DNA of 64,000 bases from Mariprofundus micogutta (lineage in GTDB: Bacteria; Pseudomonadota; Zetaproteobacteria; Mariprofundales; Mariprofundaceae). The position numbers were made by a program, and so were the translations under genes. Positions 1 through 8,881 of the stretch are shown here, piece by piece; the first letter of the stretch is position 1; each line of letters begins with the position of its first letter. The notes beneath the pieces were generated by a model, which worked only from the letters and a program-made list of their open reading frames with translations, was not told the origin of the DNA and did not search any database. Location: contig NZ_BDFD01000010.1 in the NCBI RefSeq assembly GCF_001895085.1, positions 31,603-95,602 on the forward strand, in the 5' to 3' direction.

Positions 1-591
1 CGTGAAGCTGCCAGGACTGGCCCTGATGTGCTGCTGCGCCTGACCATATCCGGTGGAGAGGCAAGCTGGGGTTTGACAGCAAAGGCCGGGGAAGCGGCTG
101 TATATATACAGTGCATGCCTTATACAGGCAACCATGCTCCCGGCGCTCTCAGGCTGCAGAGCTGGCCGTTTCCTCTGAGGAAAAAGCAGTCTAAATTCAC
201 ATCAGACTATGCCGAAACGCTGCGTGCCTTGCGTGGGGTAAATGATAGTCATGTACTGTTTGAGCAGGATGGGATGCTTATCTCTACTGCAACTGCAAAC
301 ATTCTGTTATACCGTGATGGTCACTGGTCTACACCGAATGCGGATGCGGGGGTGTTGCCGGGCAGAGTGAGAGATTTTCTGATTCGTAATGCCCTGCTGG
401 TTGAGGAGCCATGTCCGGTTGCGTGGCTGGAAGATTGCGAAGCGGCAGCAATATGTAATAGTGGTCTGTTTATCCAGCCGCTAGCCTGTATCGTTGATGT
501 TGCAAGGCAGGATGCAATGGACATTCACCACACTGCATTGCAGCCATTAATAGATATTTTGCAGCAACAAGAGGGTGTGCAACTGTTATGA
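1..591 (+). CDS. pabC: Aminodeoxychorismate lyase (PabC), 5'-truncated by window edge
   Basis: The reading frame is open from the first base, so the N-terminus lies outside the window; 196 residues are visible. It looks like the C-terminal two thirds of a fold-type IV PLP enzyme. A lysine in the SKFTSDY stretch (codon at 193-195) is in the position of the cofactor lysine, followed by the family's substrate/PLP region (ISTATANILL, then GVLPGRVRDFLI). The family converts 4-amino-4-deoxychorismate to p-aminobenzoate and pyruvate for folate synthesis in the cytoplasm. The stop overlaps the mltG start by ATGA, and pabC-mltG adjacency is common in proteobacteria, which supports PabC over a branched-chain or D-amino-acid aminotransferase. 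An internal GTG at 28 is not a credible start because homology continues upstream. Confidence 0.8.
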   Translation, partial: REAARTGPDVLLRLTISGGEASWGLTAKAGEAAVYIQCMPYTGNHAPGALRLQSWPFPLRKKQSKFTSDYAETLRALRGVNDSHVLFEQDGMLISTATANILLYRDGHWSTPNADAGVLPGRVRDFLIRNALLVEEPCPVAWLEDCEAAAICNSGLFIQPLACIVDVARQDAMDIHHTALQPLIDILQQQEGVQLL

Positions 592-1571
592 AAAAACTCG
601 TGATATTTTCCATCGTCGGTTTGTTGCTGCTTATGCTGCCCTTTGTCTGGGTGTTCTGGCAGGCCTCTGCTGACGTCGCATTGCTTACTCCGGTGGAGAT
701 ATCCGTACCTAAGGGTGCATCTACGATTAAAATCGGCCGTCTGCTGCATGCTGAGGGTGTGATAACATCTCCTTTGGCATTCCGTCTGGCCGTGCGTCTG
801 AAAGGCGTCGGAGCAGGTCTGCATAGTGGACTGTACCGCTTTGAGGAGCCGGCCAATATCCATACAATCATTAGCAGACTCGAATCCGGTGATGTCATGT
901 CATTCAGTGTTACACTGCCTGAAGGGCTGAGAACTGATGAGATGCTTGCCATTCTGGCACATAAAACAGATGTGAAACTGCCGCAGTGGCAGGCTGCCTT
1001 GAAAGCACTGCTGCCGGGCGAGGTGGAGGGGCGCTTGCTGCCTGAAACCTACCAATACAGTAAACCGATTGAGCCGAAACGCCTGCTGCAGTCGATGATC
1101 GACGCACAAAAGAAAGAGCTCGCAGCATTGAGTGCGGATGTCAGTCAGCAGGACCGGCTGCGCATCATGGCTTCCATTATAGAGAAGGAAACCATGCTCG
1201 ATCATGAGCGGCCTCTGGTTTCCGCAGCCATTCATAATCGCTTGAAGAAGGGTATGCCTTTGCAGATGGATCCAACGGTGATTTACGGTATATGGCGCAG
1301 CAAGGGCAGTTTTTCGGGTAATATTCACAGGAAAGATCTCACCACTGATACACTGTGGAACACCTACACACGGCGTGGTTTGCCGCCAACACCAATCGGT
1401 AATCCGGGTGCTGCATCCTTACGTGCAGCAGCCACTCCTGCCGATGTCGATTATCTCTATTTTGTCGCAGATGGAACGGGTGGTCACAAGTTTGCCGCCA
1501 CACTTGCCGAGCATCAGGCCAATGTGAAACAGTGGATCAAGATCGAAAAGAAGATGAATCGTGGCAAGTAA
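588..1571 (+). CDS. mltG: Endolytic murein transglycosylase MltG (YceG-like)
   Basis: A 327-residue protein with one N-terminal membrane segment (about residues 4-26) and the YceG-like domain. The signature ASIIEKETM, with the family's catalytic glutamate, is followed by RPLVSAAIHNRL and MDPTVIYG; the C-terminal part has the usual TYTRRGLPPTPIGNPG block. Family members cleave nascent glycan strands at the inner membrane and set peptidoglycan chain length. Length is normal for the family (about 330-340). It is translationally coupled to pabC by a 4-base overlap, and its end overlaps the next small gene. Confidence 0.95.
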   Translation: MKKLVIFSIVGLLLLMLPFVWVFWQASADVALLTPVEISVPKGASTIKIGRLLHAEGVITSPLAFRLAVRLKGVGAGLHSGLYRFEEPANIHTIISRLESGDVMSFSVTLPEGLRTDEMLAILAHKTDVKLPQWQAALKALLPGEVEGRLLPETYQYSKPIEPKRLLQSMIDAQKKELAALSADVSQQDRLRIMASIIEKETMLDHERPLVSAAIHNRLKKGMPLQMDPTVIYGIWRSKGSFSGNIHRKDLTTDTLWNTYTRRGLPPTPIGNPGAASLRAAATPADVDYLYFVADGTGGHKFAATLAEHQANVKQWIKIEKKMNRGK

Positions 1572-1824
1572 ACAGACGCTGATTATAGAAGTTAAGCTAT
1601 CATCGAAACAGACGTTCATCTTTCAATCGTTGCTGGAAGCCGAAGAGGGGCTGGCAGTGATGCGCTGCTTTGATCCCGAGCATAAAAAGCAACAGCTATG
1701 GACAACACCTGACCAGAGAGGAGAACTGCTGGAATGGCTGAGTACACTGCCTGAAGCAGTTGAGGTTCAGCTATCAGACGAATGGGTCTGGCGTGATGCA
1801 AGAAGCAATGGAGGGGTGGTGTAA
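1561..1824 (+). CDS. Small conserved-type protein of unknown function (87 aa)
   Basis: Starts with GTG inside the last codons of mltG and ends in a one-base stop/start overlap (TAATG) with the PhzF-family gene, so it is very likely translated as part of this operon. The product is soluble, with no signal peptide or membrane segment, and is acidic in the middle (LLEAEEGLAVMRCFDPEHKKQQ). It has the size and general look of DUF4911-type small proteins, but I cannot assign it to a family from sequence alone. No catalytic motif is visible. Confidence 0.7.
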   Translation: MASKQTLIIEVKLSSKQTFIFQSLLEAEEGLAVMRCFDPEHKKQQLWTTPDQRGELLEWLSTLPEAVEVQLSDEWVWRDARSNGGVV

Positions 1825-2609
1825 TGAAATTGCCAATCTACCAGATTGATGCATTTGCAGAGAAATCATTCGAGGGAAATCCTGCTGCAGTGTGTCCATT
1901 GCAAACCTGGCTGCCCGATGCCTTGATGCAGTTGATAGCAGAAGAAAATAACCTTTCTGAAACTGCTTTTTTTGTGCCAACAGAGGCGGGTTTTCATATC
2001 CGCTGGTTTACGCCGACTACCGAGGTTGATCTATGCGGCCATGCAACACTGGCTGCAGCTTATGTGTTGCTTGAGTGTCTTGCTTATGAGCCGGATATGA
2101 TTACGTTTGAGTCGCGCTCAGGGCTACTCACGGTCTCGAAAGCGGATGACCTTCTGGTTCTGGATTTCCCGGCTCAGGTTCCTGTCAGTTGTGAAACTCC
2201 CGAAGCAATCTTGCATGCCTTTGGTATTGAACCGGTTGAATGTCTTAAGGGTGAAGATTACATCATCGTATTTGAGTTTGAGGAAGATGTTTTGACGACT
2301 GAGCCGAATATTGAATTGCTCAAAGAGCTCGATGGGAGAGGTGTCATCATTACTTCAACGTCGGACTCGTATGATTTCGTGGCGCGCTTCTTTGCCCCGA
2401 AATATGGCATCAATGAAGATCCGGTCACCGGCTCTGCTTATACGCAGCTGGTTCCATTCTGGTCGAACCGGCTTGGCTTGAAAAAACTTGTAGCCAGGCA
2501 GCTTTCCAGCCGGGGTGGTAATGTGATTTGCGAGCTTCATGAGCAGAGGGTGTCCATAGCAGGCAAGGCTGTGAAATATCTGCAGGGCGAGATTGACCTT
2601 AAGCTTTAG
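1824..2609 (+). CDS. PhzF-family isomerase/epimerase-like protein
   Basis: A 261-residue protein with the PhzF signature start (YQIDAFAEKSFEGNPAAVC), the NNLSETAFF segment carrying the presumed catalytic glutamate (about residue 46), the TPTTEVDLCGHATLA block and NEDPVTGSA near residue 200. These are the conserved PhzF (diaminopimelate-epimerase fold) elements. PhzF itself isomerises dihydrohydroxyanthranilate in phenazine synthesis, but there are no phenazine genes here, so the substrate is unknown. It is coupled to the upstream 87-aa gene and faces the arfB operon convergently across 21 bases. Confidence 0.85.
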   Translation: MKLPIYQIDAFAEKSFEGNPAAVCPLQTWLPDALMQLIAEENNLSETAFFVPTEAGFHIRWFTPTTEVDLCGHATLAAAYVLLECLAYEPDMITFESRSGLLTVSKADDLLVLDFPAQVPVSCETPEAILHAFGIEPVECLKGEDYIIVFEFEEDVLTTEPNIELLKELDGRGVIITSTSDSYDFVARFFAPKYGINEDPVTGSAYTQLVPFWSNRLGLKKLVARQLSSRGGNVICELHEQRVSIAGKAVKYLQGEIDLKL

Positions 2610-2630
2610 CGATAGCAGGGGAGTCTAAGT

Positions 2631-3044
2631 TTAATCGATGACCTTTTTTCTTAACGACTTGATTTGACTGCGCCGGTTCTTGGACTCCAGTCGCCGTTTA
2701 ACCGATGCGCGGGATTTGCGTGTTGGTGTTCTCTTTTTCTGCACAACCATTGCTGTTCTGATCAGGGCTTGCAGCCTGTTTAGTGCATCGCTCCTGTTTT
2801 TATCCTGAGACCTGAACTGCCGTGCCTTGATAATAATGATGCCTTCTGAGCTGATGCGACGATCTCTGAGTTGCAATAAGCGCTCCTTATAAACCTCCGG
2901 CAGTGATGAGGCCTCAATGTTAAAGCGCAGGTGAACAGCACTGGAAACTTTATTGACGTTCTGGCCACCAGCGCCCTGAGCGCGAATGGCAGACATTTCA
3001 ATCTCACCGTCGGGAATGCTGACAAGTCTTGAAATGTTCAGCAT
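2631..3044 (-). CDS. arfB: Alternative ribosome-rescue peptidyl-tRNA hydrolase ArfB
   Basis: A 137-residue protein with the class I release-factor GGQ loop at residues 26-28 (RAQGAGGQNVNKVSSAVHLR) and a strongly basic C-terminal tail (KKRTPTRKSRASVKRR). This is the ArfB/YaeJ pattern: the tail enters the empty mRNA channel of stalled ribosomes and GGQ hydrolyses the peptidyl-tRNA. It lacks the codon-recognition domains of RF1/RF2. The ATG overlaps the stop of the upstream exonuclease gene as TAATG, so the two are co-transcribed. Confidence 0.93.
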   Translation of the reverse strand: MLNISRLVSIPDGEIEMSAIRAQGAGGQNVNKVSSAVHLRFNIEASSLPEVYKERLLQLRDRRISSEGIIIIKARQFRSQDKNRSDALNRLQALIRTAMVVQKKRTPTRKSRASVKRRLESKNRRSQIKSLRKKVID

Positions 3045-3961
3045 TAACCTGCCGAAAGTTCCCTGATCGAATAACGGTCTTTTGCACTCACATCCTTAAA
3101 CGTAAACAGCTCGCTTTTGCCACCGTAAACCACATCTGTCAGCCATTGCTGTTCGGCCTCGATAGTTGCCTCGGACACCGATTTACTCCACACGCCTTTT
3201 CTCTGTTTGCCGCGCTCACTGTATGCGAAGTCTGCCATCCAGCGGTATCCACGCGCTTTCAGATCATCTTTTTTATCAAAGGGTGCAGCTACTGCAAAAT
3301 AGCGACGGCTCTTTTCCCGAGCCTGAGCAAGCAGAGCACTCATCGCCAGTGTGCCGGATTGGGGAAGAGGTTTACTGAGCAGATGCAGTGTGGCCTGTGC
3401 GTCATTCACTGCCCTGTGCCCGTCGAAAAAATAACCCATCTTATAAGCTATATAATCAAGTTTGAGGCTGGCTATCTCCTCTTCCATCCAGTTGATATCA
3501 TTAAAGGTGCAGGCCCAGTTTGTCTGGCTGATGACCGGAAAGCGGCGCTCAAGCATTTGACGATCATAAGCCGCGTTATGGGCTATGATCAGGTCTGCCT
3601 GTTGCAGCCAGACATTGATTTCAGCATCATCCAGCTTTTGACCAGCTACCATATCATCGCTGATGCCGGTGATCTGTCTGATGATCTCTGCCAGCGGTTC
3701 ACCGGGATCTTCAAAACCTCCATAGCTATGCAGTATGCGGTAAATCAGCCCTGTGCCTGCATCGTACTCAAACACAATGAAGCCAAGTTCGATGATTTTA
3801 TCATGTACTGTATCCAGACCGGTTGCTTCAACATCAATAACGATTCCGATGCGGGCCGTGGCAGGTTTCCCTGCTGTATAAAAATCGGGAGGATTCAGGC
3901 GTTCAATGACCTTGTACTGGCCTGATTTCTCCAGTTGCTGAATAAGCGCGCTATCGTTCAT
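3044..3961 (-). CDS. DEDDh-type 3'-5' exonuclease with C-terminal accessory domain
   Basis: A 305-residue protein. The exonuclease domain spans about residues 35-200: Exo I IDVEATGLDT (D and E ligands), Exo II around AHNAAYDRQML, and Exo III GHRAVNDAQATLHLL (His and Asp), the DEDDh order of DNA polymerase III epsilon-like nucleases. A separate C-terminal domain (about 215-285), rich in aromatic and charged residues (RRYFAVAAPFDKKDDLKARGYRW), is seen on a subset of proteobacterial homologues. No polymerase or RNase T hallmarks fix the substrate, so trimming of DNA or RNA 3' ends is all that can be said. It precedes arfB in a two-gene operon. Confidence 0.88.
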   Translation of the reverse strand: MNDSALIQQLEKSGQYKVIERLNPPDFYTAGKPATARIGIVIDVEATGLDTVHDKIIELGFIVFEYDAGTGLIYRILHSYGGFEDPGEPLAEIIRQITGISDDMVAGQKLDDAEINVWLQQADLIIAHNAAYDRQMLERRFPVISQTNWACTFNDINWMEEEIASLKLDYIAYKMGYFFDGHRAVNDAQATLHLLSKPLPQSGTLAMSALLAQAREKSRRYFAVAAPFDKKDDLKARGYRWMADFAYSERGKQRKGVWSKSVSEATIEAEQQWLTDVVYGGKSELFTFKDVSAKDRYSIRELSAG

Positions 3962-4109
3962 CTACTACTCCACAGTTCCCTGACTATAACAGCAACACTG
4001 CACGTGATACGGAAAAAATAAAATAATGCTCAGCAGGATTTGATATTCATTTCACCTTGCCGAAGCTGCCTGAAAGCATCACAGTGTGTTGGCTGGTTCT
4101 GGAGGGGAT

Positions 4110-5012
4110 ATGAATGCACTGACTTCCACACTGAATGATGATTTTGGCGAAAACGGGCATCTGGCCTTTCGTGATGCAGGGGAAGGTTTCATTGTTATCG
4201 ATATCGATAACTGCCATTGTACTGCCACGATTGCCTTGCAGGGGGCGCATTTGATGCGCTGGAATCCAAAAGGTGAGGAGCCGGTGATCTGGATGTCACC
4301 TGCAGCCACGCTTGCGGAGGGTAAATCCATTCGTGGTGGCGTGCCTATCTGCTGGCCCTGGTTTGGCGCTCATGCCACTGAAGCCGATTTTTCTGCGCAT
4401 GGTTTTGCCCGTACAGTTGCATGGGATGTTATCAATACTTCTTCGCTTGATGATGGAACCACATGTATCAGCTTTCGTATTGCTGAGATCAATCGAGATA
4501 TGTGGAGCGATCAGGTGCCGGTTGAAATGCATATGCAGATCGGGGCAAGGCTGGAGATGGAACTGGTTACGAAAAACCGGAGTGAGGAATCAGTCACAGT
4601 CGGTGATGCTTTGCACACATATTTCTGTGTTTCAGATGTGAGTAAAGTATCCGTGCGCGGTTTAGATGCTTGTGAATATCTGGATAAGGTCGGCCCGACA
4701 GTACGCAAAACCCAGAAGGGGAATATTAACTTCGATCAGGAAGTTGACCGCATCTATTTTGATCAGGGGCAGGATATTGTAATCAGAGATCCGATAATGC
4801 ACCGTGATATCCGTATTGAGAAACGTAACAGCCATTCAACCATAGTCTGGAATCCGTGGATTGATAAAACCCTGCGCATGGGCGATTTCGGAAGCGATGA
4901 TGGATATCTGGGTATGGTTTGTGTTGAAAGTGCCAATGCTGATGCTGATATGGTGAAACTGGCTCCCGGTTATACACATCGTTTATGGGTACGCTACAGC
5001 ATCGAAAAGTAA
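4110..5012 (+). CDS. D-hexose-6-phosphate mutarotase (YeaD-type)
   Basis: About 300 residues of the aldose-1-epimerase fold. Diagnostic stretches are GAHLMRWNPKGEEPVIWMSP, IRGGVPICWPWFGAH and HGFART, typical of the glucose-6-phosphate 1-epimerase subfamily, which interconverts alpha and beta anomers of sugar phosphates in the cytoplasm. I place the start at the ATG at 4110 because GGAGGGG sits just before it (4101-4107) and homology starts after it; a GTG at 4086 would add eight unconvincing residues. The 148-base gap to the divergent exonuclease gene should hold both promoters. Confidence 0.88.
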   Translation: MNALTSTLNDDFGENGHLAFRDAGEGFIVIDIDNCHCTATIALQGAHLMRWNPKGEEPVIWMSPAATLAEGKSIRGGVPICWPWFGAHATEADFSAHGFARTVAWDVINTSSLDDGTTCISFRIAEINRDMWSDQVPVEMHMQIGARLEMELVTKNRSEESVTVGDALHTYFCVSDVSKVSVRGLDACEYLDKVGPTVRKTQKGNINFDQEVDRIYFDQGQDIVIRDPIMHRDIRIEKRNSHSTIVWNPWIDKTLRMGDFGSDDGYLGMVCVESANADADMVKLAPGYTHRLWVRYSIEK

Positions 5013-5025
5013 GCAGGCTGTTCCA

Positions 5026-5646
5026 GTGAAAATGTCTGACCTTGATAAGATAGAAAAGCTGACGCTGGATCATTACGAGCAGACAGCCGAGTCGTTCTGG
5101 CTGGGGACTCAGGATCACGATGTCAGCCAGAATATTGAAGCTTTTCTGCAGGCAATGCCTGATGAACAGGCCCTGGATATTCTGGATTTCGGTTGTGGCC
5201 CGGGACGTGACCTCTACACATTCAAACAGCTGGGGCACAGGCCAACAGGTCTGGATGGCAGTGAAACGTTCTGCCGGATGGCACAGCTTCATAGCAGCTG
5301 CCCGGTATTACATCAGCAGTTTCTTAGCCTGAAGCTGGAGCAGGGAGCTTTTGATGGCATCTTTGCCAATGCTTCGTTATTTCATATTCCCGGTTCACAA
5401 CTGAGCAGGGTATTGGAACAGTTGCACACTGCCCTAAGAGCCGGAGGTGTTCTTTTCTCATCCAATCCAAGAGGAAATTCAGAAGGCTGGAACGGGCCAC
5501 GTTATGGACATTATATGGAACTTGAAACTATGCAGGCCATTTTGGAGCAAGCTGGGTTCAGTATTGTCCATCACTATTACCGGCCTGAAGGTTTGCCAAG
5601 GGATAAACAAACCTGGCTGGCTATCGTCAGTCAGCGACAGGAGTGA
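5026..5646 (+). CDS. Class I SAM-dependent methyltransferase
   Basis: A 206-residue protein with the SAM-binding motif I LDFGCGPGRDL (about residues 55-65), an acidic motif II (GLDGSE) and FDGIFANASLFH as motif IV. This is a standalone class I methyltransferase domain of the UbiE/TehB/type-11 sort. The acceptor cannot be told from sequence. GTG at 5026 and ATG at 5032 are both possible starts. It follows the mutarotase by 13 bases and nearly abuts the next gene, so the three are probably one operon. Confidence 0.82.
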   Translation: MKMSDLDKIEKLTLDHYEQTAESFWLGTQDHDVSQNIEAFLQAMPDEQALDILDFGCGPGRDLYTFKQLGHRPTGLDGSETFCRMAQLHSSCPVLHQQFLSLKLEQGAFDGIFANASLFHIPGSQLSRVLEQLHTALRAGGVLFSSNPRGNSEGWNGPRYGHYMELETMQAILEQAGFSIVHHYYRPEGLPRDKQTWLAIVSQRQE

Positions 5647-5648
5647 AC

Positions 5649-6440
5649 ATGTATAAAGCTCTATTCACGTTATTGCTCTGTCTCATCAACCTGAATGCTT
5701 ATGCGGGAGTGCAGGGCAAAGAGATTATCTATCAGGTGGGTGACACTGAATTCACTGGGTTTCTGGCATTCGATGATGCAGTAAAAGGCAAACGACCGGG
5801 CATACTCGTGTTGCATGAGTGGTGGGGACATAATGCCTATGCGCGTAAACGGGCCGAAATGCTTGCCGCTCTTGGCTATACTGCATTTGCACTCGATATG
5901 TATGGCACAGGTAAACTGGCTGCACATCCTGAAGATGCCAAAGCATTTATGATGGCAGTGACTGGTGACAAAGTGGAGATGGTGAAACGTTTTCAGGCTG
6001 GATTGAAAATTCTCACAGATCAGGCAAACGTGGATAGAAACAAAATAGCCGCCATCGGTTACTGCATGGGCGGTGGCATGGCGCTGAACATGGCCCGTTC
6101 AGGTATTGATCTGGATGTTATTGTTGTGTTTCATGGCTCTTTGGGAACTGAAACGCCTGTCACAGCAGGGCAGGTCAAAGCCGAAATCATGGTGTTTACC
6201 GGTGCAGCCGATCCATTTGTGCCAACTGAGCAGGTGCAGGCATTCGAGCAGGAAATGAAATCAGCCGGAGTGGTTTACACGCTAAAGTCTTATCCGGGTG
6301 TCAAACACAGTTTCACCAATCCGGATGCGGATGGTTTTGCGGCACGGTTCAAAATGCCACTGGCCTATAACAGAGCCGCCGATGAAGACTCGTGGCAGCA
6401 GATGTTACAGCTCTTTCAGAAGGTTTTCAGATCAGAGTGA
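5649..6440 (+). CDS. Secreted dienelactone-hydrolase family protein
   Basis: An alpha/beta hydrolase with an N-terminal signal peptide (FTLLLCLINLNAYA) and then the carboxymethylenebutenolidase-type domain. The nucleophile elbow is GYCMGGG, with cysteine as nucleophile (about residue 139), as in dienelactone hydrolases; ADPFVP supplies the Asp and KHSF the His. The early LVLHEWWGHNAYARKRAEMLA block is family-typical. The predicted exported location is unusual compared with cytoplasmic chlorocatechol-pathway enzymes, and there are no aromatic degradation genes nearby, so the true ester or lactone substrate is unknown. ATG 5649 is preferred over GTG 5643 because CAGGAG lies five bases upstream of it. 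Confidence 0.85.
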   Translation: MYKALFTLLLCLINLNAYAGVQGKEIIYQVGDTEFTGFLAFDDAVKGKRPGILVLHEWWGHNAYARKRAEMLAALGYTAFALDMYGTGKLAAHPEDAKAFMMAVTGDKVEMVKRFQAGLKILTDQANVDRNKIAAIGYCMGGGMALNMARSGIDLDVIVVFHGSLGTETPVTAGQVKAEIMVFTGAADPFVPTEQVQAFEQEMKSAGVVYTLKSYPGVKHSFTNPDADGFAARFKMPLAYNRAADEDSWQQMLQLFQKVFRSE

Positions 6441-6926
6441 TTTATCGTTGTGCGGAGCCCGGCTCTCTTTGCTGTTTCCGGGCATGGTGCCTCTGACGCC
6501 ATGCATTGAGAAAAATAACATGGCGAAATAATAGACCATGGTTTCAATGGTGATTCCTTGCATATTACCCGGTTGTGTATTACTGATGAACAGCAGGGGG
6601 ATCATTTCCCATAACAATCGAACCGAAACCCAGGCCAACATGATAATAGCGCTGATATATCCGGCATGTCTCCAGATGCGCCAGCCAAGAAATGGTGCGA
6701 GTAGCATTAACGGGCCAAAATACATAAGTGTTTCCAGTTGCTTTGCCAGCGTTGTGCTTTCATCTATGAAGCACAGCTCATAGATAATGATGACGTATAT
6801 CAGACACATCCACACTGCCAGTGCAGCTCCATATACTATGGCAAGTTTGCGACCTCTGTGTTCACGGACATCCGGCCAGAATGGCTGAGTAAGTAGTTTG
6901 AGCATCTGCTTAAGGCCAGGCTCCAT
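6432..6926 (-). CDS. Four-TM membrane protein of unknown function
   Basis: A 164-residue protein with four hydrophobic segments (about residues 28-48, 65-85, 90-112 and 125-145) and a soluble, charged N-terminus. The C-terminal tail runs into the end of the convergent hydrolase gene with a 9-base overlap. I do not recognise the family. There is no catalytic or metal motif. It stands alone on its strand, with a 349-base gap upstream. Confidence 0.65.
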   Translation of the reverse strand: MEPGLKQMLKLLTQPFWPDVREHRGRKLAIVYGAALAVWMCLIYVIIIYELCFIDESTTLAKQLETLMYFGPLMLLAPFLGWRIWRHAGYISAIIMLAWVSVRLLWEMIPLLFISNTQPGNMQGITIETMVYYFAMLFFSMHGVRGTMPGNSKESRAPHNDKSL

Positions 6927-7275
6927 TCAGCTCTCCTGCACAACAATAATATTAATAAAGCATGTTTCTCAGGATATTCAACCATGCCTGTGGTGAGGGA
7001 TCGATAGATAAGCGAGTCACGAATACACACGAATGAACGTGAATAATGAGGCAGTGTAGTATGTGAAATCATTGCCCAAGGGCACCCTGTCCGGCTTTAC
7101 TGTTCACCAAATGGTTAAGTTGGTCATAACAATGAATAGCTTGTCATTCGTGGTTGGCTGTTTTTTACTTGAGTAAGGCTGAATAGTTGCCATAAGTTGA
7201 TGCTTCCCGCTAATGCGCGACAAACTCCAAAAAATGCCCCCCGAGGGGGAGCTGTTTTAGTTGTTGTTTTAGCGA
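6927..7275. other. Intergenic region between the four-TM gene and slyD
   Basis: No open frame with a ribosome binding site is visible. It should hold the promoter of the leftward four-TM gene. At 7018-7044 there are two direct CACGAAT copies followed by a nearly inverted one (ACGTGAAT). A perfect 12-base palindrome TGCCCAAGGGCA lies at 7073-7084. The slyD terminator is at 7229-7252. Nothing else is supported. Confidence 0.4.
7229..7252 (-). terminator. Rho-independent terminator of slyD
   Basis: On the minus strand a 7-bp stem (GCTCCCC / GGGGGGC, one G-U pair, 3-base loop) is followed by a run of six T. It begins 24 bases after the slyD stop codon. Confidence 0.75.
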
Positions 7276-7782
7276 TTAGCTGCAGCAGTCGCCTGCACCG
7301 CAACATGCTTCGCCGCCATGTACATGGCCATGCTCTAACTCTTCTGCTGTTGCATCACGAATATCTTCAATCTCTACATCGAAATTCAGATTTTTCCCGG
7401 CCAGCGGGTGATTGCCGTCAACAGTAATATTGTCACCATCAATGTCGCTAATGCGTACAAACTGGATGTCATTGCCATCATCGGTGGCGGTCTCAAATTC
7501 CATGCCTACTTCAAGGCTATCGATGCCCTCGAACACTTCACGCGATACCACTTCAACCATAGCCGGATCGATCTCACCATAGGCATCAGCAGCTTCAAGC
7601 GACACCTTCAGTTTATCGCCAACAGACTTGCCTTCCAGTGCCAGTTCCAGACCAGGGATGATGTTCTCTTCGCCATGCAGGTAAACCAGCGCATCGCCAC
7701 CTACGGATGAGTCGATGATATCTCCTGCAGCATTGGTCAGGGTGTATTGAAATGAAACAACTTTATGATTACTGATCTGCAT
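7276..7782 (-). CDS. slyD: FKBP-type peptidyl-prolyl isomerase SlyD with metal-binding tail
   Basis: A 168-residue protein: a split FKBP domain with an inserted-flap chaperone domain (about residues 70-130), then a C-terminal tail rich in His and Cys (HGHVHGGEACCGAGDCCS). This is the SlyD pattern of proline isomerisation, chaperoning and binding of nickel or other metals by the tail, which in enterobacteria supports hydrogenase maturation. No hydrogenase genes are in the window. A second SlyD-like gene at 33529-33990 lacks the tail. It has its own terminator downstream. Confidence 0.92.
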   Translation of the reverse strand: MQISNHKVVSFQYTLTNAAGDIIDSSVGGDALVYLHGEENIIPGLELALEGKSVGDKLKVSLEAADAYGEIDPAMVEVVSREVFEGIDSLEVGMEFETATDDGNDIQFVRISDIDGDNITVDGNHPLAGKNLNFDVEIEDIRDATAEELEHGHVHGGEACCGAGDCCS

Positions 7783-8025
7783 GTTTATCTCCAGTGAACA
7801 GGTGAAATCTCTTATCGCCGATTCTTAATGCGCGGCAAGCTACTCATGCCAAACCGGATGACAAACATCTGCGGCTCCCTCTCTGCTTTTGAGCAGCCTG
7901 GCTTATCTAAATGAAACTGTTTTGAACTATTTGAGTACATGTCTGCTTCGAATGAGGTCGACTTCAGGTTATGCTTTCCCCGACTGACGCGCGTGTTTTT
8001 TATCAATCTAAGAAGAGGTATTCAG

Positions 8026-8799
8026 GTGGCCAAAAAGTTTTACGTGGTATGGCAAGGAAGAGAAACCGGAATTTTTACGGATTGGAATACGTGCAAAAAG
8101 CATATCGATAAGTTTGCCGGAGCCAGATACAAGTCGTTTTCGACCCTGGCCGAGGCTGAAGCTGCATTTGCCGGAAACAGGGCAACAGCGCGTAAAAGCG
8201 CAGGTCTTTCTTCTTCAGCCCAAAAGAGAACATCGAAGCAGACTGTTAAAACCTATGTGGCGACAGAGATCGCAGCCATGAAGGTCGATACCAAGATCTT
8301 TACCGATGGCGGTTGTGAGCCGAATCCCGGCAAAGCAGGCTCAGGTATTGCCGTGTATCGCAAAAATGTTATTGATGAGCTGTGGTACGGTTTATATAAC
8401 CCGCATGGCACGAACAATACTGCTGAATTGAATGCACTGCATCAGGCTCTGATGATGGCAAAAGGAGAAATCAACAAGCATAAGTCTGTGGCTATATTTT
8501 GTGACTCCAAATATTCTATTCAATGTATTACCCAGTGGGCAATCAACTGGCAGAAGAAGGGCTGGAAAAAAGCCGGTGGTGAAATCAAGAACCTGGAATT
8601 GATCAAAGCGATGTTCGCACTGCATCAGTCATTGAAAGACAAGGTTCAGGTATTACATGTGAACGGGCACGTCGGTGTTGAAGGTAATGAATTGGCTGAC
8701 CGCATGTCGATTCTGGCGATAGAGACTAAAAACAGAGATTTTAAACCTTATGCAGAGAAAATAGATATTGAAGCCCTGCTGGCACTCAGAGAAGGGTGA
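8026..8799 (+). CDS. rnhA: Ribonuclease HI with N-terminal hybrid-binding domain
   Basis: 257 residues from a GTG at 8026, chosen because AGAAGAGG precedes it and the conserved domain starts immediately (AKKFYVVWQGRETGIF). Residues 1-50 are the caulimovirus-viroplasmin/RNase H1 N-terminal domain that binds RNA-DNA hybrids. The RNase H catalytic domain follows with the four acidic residues D94 (FTDGG), E134 (TAELNAL), D160 (CDSKYS) and D225 (NELADRMS). It degrades RNA in RNA-DNA hybrids. This two-domain architecture, common in eukaryotes and some bacteria, differs from E. coli RnhA, which lacks the N-terminal domain. Confidence 0.92.
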   Translation: MAKKFYVVWQGRETGIFTDWNTCKKHIDKFAGARYKSFSTLAEAEAAFAGNRATARKSAGLSSSAQKRTSKQTVKTYVATEIAAMKVDTKIFTDGGCEPNPGKAGSGIAVYRKNVIDELWYGLYNPHGTNNTAELNALHQALMMAKGEINKHKSVAIFCDSKYSIQCITQWAINWQKKGWKKAGGEIKNLELIKAMFALHQSLKDKVQVLHVNGHVGVEGNELADRMSILAIETKNRDFKPYAEKIDIEALLALREG

Positions 8800-8881
8800 T
8801 CTCAATCTGCTAACGCCAACTTTGTCTCCTGTTTAAACAGTTTGTTTGAAATAATGGCATGGCTATTGCTCATACATCCAT

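Noticed and set aside
3029..3925. 298-codon open frame on the plus strand opposite the exonuclease
   Set aside because: It is antisense to a clear DEDDh exonuclease, shows no motif and has the composition of a shadow frame.
8829..8840. Perfect palindrome CTGTTTAAACAG after rnhA
   Set aside because: A single 12-base AT-centred palindrome is weak evidence for an operator; no second copy or promoter context is visible.
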